A DNA stretch of 64,000 nt from Lachancea kluyveri NRRL Y-12651 (taxonomy: Eukaryota > Ascomycota > Saccharomycetes > Saccharomycetales > Saccharomycetaceae): positions 248,001 to 312,000 of the forward strand of contig CM000692.1 of assembly GCA_000149225.2 (NCBI GenBank). The letters run 5' to 3'. The translations under genes and the position numbers were made by a program. Positions within the stretch are counted from its first letter, which is position 1; each line of letters starts with the position of its first letter. Below the pieces are notes generated by a model that saw only the letters and a program-made list of their open reading frames with translations, ran no database searches and was not told the DNA's origin. Shown piece by piece: positions 59,019 through 64,000 of the stretch.

Positions 59019-59482
59019 CCTTGCTTGTAGACCGATGGTTTGTTAGAGCGTCTTTGTCTGGTACACTATTTTTTTTTTTTTTTTCCCTTTACAAATGAAT
59101 AGTAGGGTTTACGAATGTCGATACTCGATAGACACGTAGGATCACGTGAAAAAACAGATTTAGAGCCAACAGTTGCAAAAACGAATGGCGAGAACTAGCT
59201 AATCGAAGCGACTGTAGCTACAATTATAAAGTTTCAAGTGAGCAGATCTCGGTGAGTGAGATACATTTAGATCCAGGATGCAAGTCCGGTACACTCATTG
59301 ATATTTCTGTGTTAGGTTAACTCAGGTATAACAGAGAAGTAAATGCTACCAACTCGAGAAAGGGAAAAGAAAAAAAAAACACTAAAATAGAGCGTAAGAA
59401 AAGAAAGCGAAAAGCTATGTGTGGTTCGTTTATATACAGGGCAAAATAAGAATCATATGTGCAAGCTGTTTGGGAATGGTTA
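59019..59482. other. SHY1 upstream region
   Basis: This 464-base spacer contains CACGTG (59143-59148) in an ATCACGTGA context and homopolymer runs. It is also the edge of conserved synteny. No gene is seen. Confidence 0.5.
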
Positions 59483-60427
59483 TCAGCTGGAATAGTAGAC
59501 TTTTCTAACGTCAACGACCTTCTTACCTCTACCCAAGGCAATTTCATCTAGGGTCTTTTGAGCATCGATCAAAGCTTCCAAAGTACCCTTTGCAATGTTC
59601 ATTTCATTCCTACTCTTGTAAACTTTCCCACTCAAATCTTTAATACCCGCACATTCACATATTTCGTAGATGATATGATTCACTCTTAGACCAAAACCGG
59701 GTTTTGCACTTCTCAAATGCAATTTGACACCATGGTATCTGTAGTCGATATCGCCAAAAACCGTTCTGTTTTCATAGCGAGGAATCTCTTTTAAGTTACG
59801 GATTGCATCCCAATGAGCCTTGGAAACGGCTTTAGACATTTCATCACGAGATTTCCCTTCACCCAAACCGACCATGCCGTTACGATCGCCAACAACAACT
59901 AACGCGTAGAAACTTGGAATCTTACCCTTACCGGTTTGGTTAGAAACACGCTTCATTATCAAGGGGCGCATGACCAACTTACGGGTGATGTAGTTGATAT
60001 CCACGCCGGTCTGTTTTTGTAAGCCACGGGCAATATCATGGGTTGGAGAAGAGCGCATCCCGTCTATACGAGGCACAGAAGCACCTGGCGGGACTTCTTG
60101 GCCGTGAGGAAGAGGTTGTTGCACATTATCGTATTGGTAGATGGTGGATTTACTGGAATGGATGTTGGTTAAACCCGGTTTATAATCCCAATAGGAATCC
60201 AACTTTGAAAAGTCATCCAAGTAGCTTGGCGCGAATTCGATATTGGAAGAAACCTGGAACTTGGTATCTTCAGGAATCACAGATTCTGCCAGCTGAATAG
60301 ATTTTAACAGTTCCTTTGGGTAATACTTGGATAAAAAGTCAGCATGGGAGAGGGAAGTCTGGCCTTGGGGCAATTTGACGTGCTGCTGGCAGGTACGCAG
60401 CCCAGTAGAAAAGTATCTTTTGAACAT
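59483..60427 (-). CDS. MRPS5: Mitochondrial small-subunit ribosomal protein uS5m
   Basis: The 314-residue protein matches Mrps5 (YBR251W, 307 aa) of the mitoribosomal small subunit. An N-terminal presequence ([18 protein letters not shown]) precedes a yeast-specific region. The S5 domain follows: a double-stranded RNA-binding fold at about residues 150-220 ([59 protein letters not shown]), then the C-terminal S5 fold ([53 protein letters not shown]). In S. cerevisiae this gene is on chromosome II, away from SHY1, so it marks a break in the double-synteny block. Confidence 0.96.
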   Translation of the reverse strand: MFKRYFSTGLRTCQQHVKLPQGQTSLSHADFLSKYYPKELLKSIQLAESVIPEDTKFQVSSNIEFAPSYLDDFSKLDSYWDYKPGLTNIHSSKSTIYQYDNVQQPLPHGQEVPPGASVPRIDGMRSSPTHDIARGLQKQTGVDINYITRKLVMRPLIMKRVSNQTGKGKIPSFYALVVVGDRNGMVGLGEGKSRDEMSKAVSKAHWDAIRNLKEIPRYENRTVFGDIDYRYHGVKLHLRSAKPGFGLRVNHIIYEICECAGIKDLSGKVYKSRNEMNIAKGTLEALIDAQKTLDEIALGRGKKVVDVRKVYYSS

Positions 60428-61739
60428 GTCGTCTGTAAAGAAGCTTAAAGCGATCCACCCAAACTCTTAATTTCGTATCTAATTGTATTTCTCAAACCTG
60501 GAAAATTTTTCTAATTTTTCTTGTGAGCTTTTCTACCAAGGATATCGTCATGTAGACATCTTCACGAACGAAGGACAGAAAATGAACCGAGGCTGTCCGG
60601 GCTTACCCCGGAAACAACAGTCCAGCGTTTCCCGTCCATGATTATCAACTCACGTGATCCGAATTTGTCAGCATTGTGAGCCACGAGAAGAGCCAAAGGA
60701 AAAAGAAAAAGAAAGAAGTCAAACGAAAAAAAAAAGGGAAGTAGCTAATTATCTACCTTTTTTTCGTTTCTTTTTTCTTTTTTCTGTTTCTATTGCATCT
60801 ACAAACCCATAGAAGGCTTTTCCAGCCGTAGGACGTTACCTTCTGAAAACAAACAAAGAATTTCTACTGTTCATTAACAGTGTAGGAAATAGTCACGCCA
60901 TTTGTTTTCGAGACAGGCAAAAAGGGTATTTGATATCCCGCATCATCATGCAACTCCGATTGGGTGTTCCCATTCTTCCACTAATTGTTCCATCCTGAAA
61001 CGCAGCTACGTAATGATCATGTAAACACTTGCGCATGAACGCTGACAATCCAGGCACAGAGTTTTGTGACAATACCGCGTACTTATCAGTGAAGTTCCTC
61101 ATACGATGATGCATTTCACTTCAGTAGGAAACACAACCAAGTAAAATCTGGGTTAACGCGGCATGGCAATCTGTTTCGTAACTTTAAAGAATGACTCGAG
61201 ACATGCATAGAGATGGGAATAGATGATACCTTATATGAAATTATGGTGTTTTGTAGCGGACCCGTATATACTTGCATCTACATACGTGTCTAATAGGTAT
61301 AGGTGAATCTCACAGTTCGCAGTTTTCTTTATGTCTTGTGTTCCATTAGAAATTGGAGACATATCTAGGTGGGAATACACACGCTCCTGAAATAGATGGT
61401 TTATGACGGTGCGAATGGATATCAGTCCCGTTCGGAAAGGAATACTTTTGAGTTCGCTCGCCCGTGACATTATCCGGTACGCACGCCGGTTGCCTGTGCG
61501 GAAGAGACAAACAGTACATAACCCGAGATTACGAAAACTTTTGCAGGTAAGAAGACAAAGCAAAGAACTTTCTATTGCCAAAAACAGAGCAGGTTGTAAT
61601 AAATGTTCTATCTATGTGATTCGTTGGTTTTACGTAGGGATCCGATATACCTGGTCATACAAAGAAGAAAACCGATGCGCTGTGTGTGCTTTAAACGACC
61701 AGCGTTGTGCGATGGGAAGGGTATGCGGAAGTTTGCCTC
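60428..61739. other. Long intergenic region
   Basis: About 1.3 kb lie between MRPS5 and the HMG-box gene. TCACGTGA-type CACGTG (60651-60656) lies 224 bases upstream of MRPS5. Frames of 70-120 codons on either strand look spurious. Confidence 0.45.
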
Positions 61740-62432
61740 TTAAGGTGATGATGTGGTTGGATTCCCGTCATGTCTACAATATTCACAGCCGTCTTTTCTC
61801 TTGCGCCTCCCATTGGAGGTCTTACGAGGGGTATACTTGTAGTCTGGATATTTCTCCTTGTGTAGTTCTTTTTCTTTTTTGGAGAGGTCATTCCAGTATT
61901 GCCTCTCCTCATTGCTCAATTGCCTCCAGCGTTGCCCAATCTCGCGAGAGACTTCGCAATTCGTTTTGAAGGAGCCCTGCGTGGATTGGGAGTACTGAGA
62001 TGGGAACAGACTCTGATGCAGATGCTGCCTGAACAGAATGAATGCGTTTCTTGGTCTTGGGATACGATGGCCAGATGCGGTGTGGCCTTTGCAACTGCAC
62101 TTGGTGCATTTAGAGCGCTTGGATTTTTTGGACACGGGTGGTGTCGAACTGACGGAGTTAGGAGGCGAGGGAGGCGAAGGAGCCTGAACTGCGGGTTCAG
62201 GTAGTATGTCTAGGGGCACACTCGGTTGAAGATGCGTGTAAGTTGGAGAGGCCATACGCAACGGGGAGAAAGATGGTGTTTGTTGTAATACGGGTAGAGA
62301 AAAATACGTTGGCTGTTGTGGAATTGGGGTTTGAGGAGCGAAGATGGCCTGGTAAGAGCGTTCTTCCAGGGGAGGAATGCCATTCAATAAGGAAGTTATA
62401 GAAGGCAGCTTAACTTTGGATTGAAGATGCAT
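61740..62432 (-). CDS. HMG-box transcription factor, Rox1-like, with Cys motifs flanking the box
   Basis: The 230-residue protein begins at the ATG at 62432 (MHLQSKVKLPSITSLLNG); an in-frame TTG lies three codons upstream. The first ~100 residues are Pro/Ser/Thr-rich. A single sequence-specific HMG box covers about 124-203 (RIPRPRNAFILFRQHLHQ...REIGQRWRQLSNEERQYWNDLSKKEKELHKEKYPDYKY). It closely resembles S. cerevisiae Rox1 (IPRPKNAFILFRQHYHR), the hypoxic repressor. Unlike Rox1, the box is at the C-terminus. It is bracketed by CTKCSC (109-114, followed by GH) and CEYC (216-219), which could bind a metal. ROX1 in S. cerevisiae is elsewhere, so orthology is unproven. Confidence 0.85.
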   Translation of the reverse strand: MHLQSKVKLPSITSLLNGIPPLEERSYQAIFAPQTPIPQQPTYFSLPVLQQTPSFSPLRMASPTYTHLQPSVPLDILPEPAVQAPSPPSPPNSVSSTPPVSKKSKRSKCTKCSCKGHTASGHRIPRPRNAFILFRQHLHQSLFPSQYSQSTQGSFKTNCEVSREIGQRWRQLSNEERQYWNDLSKKEKELHKEKYPDYKYTPRKTSNGRRKRKDGCEYCRHDGNPTTSSP

Positions 62433-62539
62433 GATAGCCAAGTGAATTTGAACAGAGGGGGAGAAAGGAAGTAGATGTAAGCAAGTGCAATAGTCTCAGA
62501 GTAAAAACAGAAATGAGCAGTTTCCTCTTACGCGTGTGT

Positions 62540-62540
62540 C

Positions 62541-62571
<31 letters not shown>

Positions 62572-62653
62572 TATACATATGTGTGTGTGTATGTGTGTGT
62601 TTGTGTATGTATATATATATGTACACGTATATATATATATATATATATATACA
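62540..62653. repeat. TA and TG dinucleotide microsatellite
   Basis: Alternating (TA)n, (TG)n and again (TA)n tracts with short interruptions, lying about 110-220 bases upstream of the HMG-box gene start. Confidence 0.95.
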
Positions 62654-63010
62654 AATACATATACGTGCGCGTAAAAACATATGTATAAAAAACGGATAGG
62701 AGAGTATGCACGGCTGCCAGGAGGAAAGACGAAAGAAGGAATAATGTATGTAATGAAGTAACATGAGATTGACGCTCTAATTTCTGTATTTGTGCATACC
62801 CGCAACGTTTACTGGCCAGAAGTGAAACCTCATGCAGAGAGTATTGTGTGATTCTAATTTTTTGTACTATAAGCTCGGCAGCTTTAGCGACAGGTTGGGA
62901 AAATGGTCCTTCTAACGGAGAGCCTTTCGGTAATCAGGGACAAACCGTAAGAACACTGGCTTCTCGGACGGGACAAAAAAGAAAAGACGCAGAGGACAAA
63001 GGTAAGTGAT

Positions 63011-63055
63011 ACGATAACATAGCCTACCGTAGGCTACGGTAGGCTATGTTATCGT
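63011..63055. repeat. Perfect inverted repeat, 21-bp arms with 3-base spacer
   Basis: Arms 63011-63031 and 63035-63055 are exact reverse complements around GGC. The core also has a short direct repeat (CGTAGGCTA / CGGTAGGCTA). Transcribed, it would form a very stable hairpin. Confidence 0.95.
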
Positions 63056-63286
63056 GCTGCACAAGGTTGGGCAATACCGCCCTCTTTCGTACCACACTGG
63101 GACAAAATATTAGCGCAAGCACCTGTCCGGACAAGAGAATGCTTTTGATAAGGCACAAAGAAATGGCGATACATTTCCTGGTAAATCTACGTTGCTATCG
63201 GTGTTGAGTGAATTATACATTGGTGCCTTCCTAGGATTTAGTTCAAAAAAAAATACTTTTACAGTTGAAGAAAAAGCTTGTTGGCC

Positions 63287-63302
63287 TGGGTTCGATAGCC
63301 CA
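63287..63302 (+). promoter_or_regulatory. Isolated TFIIIC B-box-like sequence
   Basis: GGTTCGATAGC (63289-63299) matches the B-box consensus GGTTCGANTCC at most positions and is flanked by TGGG/CCCA, like a T-arm with a one-base-longer loop. No A-box or cloverleaf precedes it. It could be a tRNA relic or an extra-TFIIIC site. Confidence 0.3.
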
Positions 63303-64000
63303 CGGAATCGGTCCCAAACGACGAACAGCCCAATTTCCCATAAGGGTGCCCAGCCCCGTGTGTTTCTGTGCGAGGATGTACCTCGCAGGAAAATCTAGCA
63401 CAATGGGGGGAGAGGGGTGCGCCGTGGAGAGAAATTTTTCCGCTGGTCTAGACCCCGCCGTCAACCACGATCTACACGTTCAGCCACACGTCTTTTCTCC
63501 AAATAGACCGAGATCTGTTTGGAATTGTCTGATAGAGGAAACAGTATACGGGAATGCACTTGTTTCCTACCGTTATAAAAACGGTGACGTAATGGTATGC
63601 TTTTCTTTCCTATTTTGTCACCACACCTAGGGACTCTTTCTATACTTCGTTTGGGTACCTAAGACCCGCAAGTGGAGCGATACAAACAGCAGATCTATCT
63701 GTCATGAAAGGAAACTTGCTAACAATGCACACTTCGTATAACTACGTACGGTGAGTGTGTTTTTGTACCGAGCATCGTTGATAAGGCCAGGGCCAGGGCC
63801 AAGCCCACGGCTCTTCATCTCCGCCTCTTCCGTTTTCGCCGGCCGGCCGGCTACCTCGCCACCTGCCGGACTTTTACTCTTCAACATCCCTGCCCTCCCC
63901 TCGTCATCCCCGGGTAACTTTCCCAGTGGCGAAAAATCCATACAGAGTTGAAGCATTTGGGGATGGTCGGCACAGTGGAACAGTAATAGCTTTGTAGACC

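Larger units (their letters stand above)
62433..64000. other. Gene-free right end, upstream of the HMG-box gene
   Basis: About 1.57 kb contain no supportable gene. They include a TA/TG microsatellite, a perfect inverted repeat, an isolated B-box-like sequence and GC-rich runs (GGCCAGGGCCAGGGCC near 63787; a GGCC tandem at about 63840). Long regulated promoters are common for transcription-factor genes. Confidence 0.5.

Noticed and set aside
61403-61969. 188-codon plus-strand frame
   Set aside because: It overlaps the HMG-box gene antisense, which is clearly real, and has no recognisable domain.
62496-62805. Three minus-strand frames encoding Tyr/Ile/His repeats
   Set aside because: They are translations of the TA/TG microsatellite.

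Overview
The window is nuclear DNA from a budding yeast of the Saccharomycetaceae. Genes are compact and nearly intronless, the one clear spliced gene (RPS23) has GTATGT and TACTAAC signals, the tRNA genes are nearly identical to baker's yeast ones, and almost every protein has a direct S. cerevisiae counterpart. Gene order is the most telling feature. From the left edge to about 59 kb the genes interleave, without duplication, two S. cerevisiae blocks that are paralogous after the whole-genome duplication: YGR112W-YGR125W on chromosome VII and YPR124W-YPR145W on chromosome XVI. Pairs that S. cerevisiae keeps in two copies (ASN1/ASN2, MEP1/MEP3, RPS23A/RPS23B) occur once here. This points to a non-WGD lineage such as Torulaspora, Zygosaccharomyces, Lachancea or Kluyveromyces. 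The exact species cannot be named from this sequence alone.

Layout: 1-1001 is the 5' part of a VSB1-like vacuolar transporter (minus). A 2.4 kb gap and one hypothetical gene follow. Next come asparagine synthetase (minus), a probable snR45 snoRNA, NOC4, tRNA-Ile with solo LTRs, PPT1, tRNA-Arg, RRP15, KAR3, a small zinc-finger HIT gene, TAZ1, LOA1, a YGR122W-like gene and a MEP ammonium permease. The 22.4-24.9 kb interval holds tRNA-Asn, several Ty1-like solo LTRs and tRNA-His, and ends in a Ser/Ala-rich GPI cell-wall protein gene. Then follow RRP9, CTF4, COG2, NUP57, MSS18, TOM5, SPN1, RPS23, a YGR117C-like gene, NAT3, SCD6, ANT1, a YPR127W-like reductase, YLH47, a 6-phosphofructo-2-kinase-like gene, SPT6, CTR1, DAM1 and SHY1. 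After SHY1 the synteny with YGR/YPR stops: MRPS5 (YBR251W in S. cerevisiae) and a ROX1-like HMG-box gene close the window, with a 1.57 kb repeat-rich, gene-free right end.

Themes: ribosome biogenesis (NOC4, RRP15, RRP9, probable snR45, RPS23), with PAC and RRPE motifs upstream of three of the genes; nitrogen (asparagine synthetase, ammonium permease); mitochondria (TAZ1, TOM5, MSS18, YLH47, SHY1, MRPS5); chromatin, transcription and replication (SPT6, SPN1, CTF4); mitosis (KAR3, DAM1); copper uptake (CTR1).

The least explained items are a GC-rich, hairpin-dense block in the RPS23 upstream region (38.1-38.4 kb), the HIT-finger gene and the kinase-like gene with no counterpart at these places in S. 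cerevisiae, a perfect 21-bp-arm inverted repeat at 63.0 kb, and Ty1/Ty2-like LTRs sitting upstream of three of the four tRNA genes.
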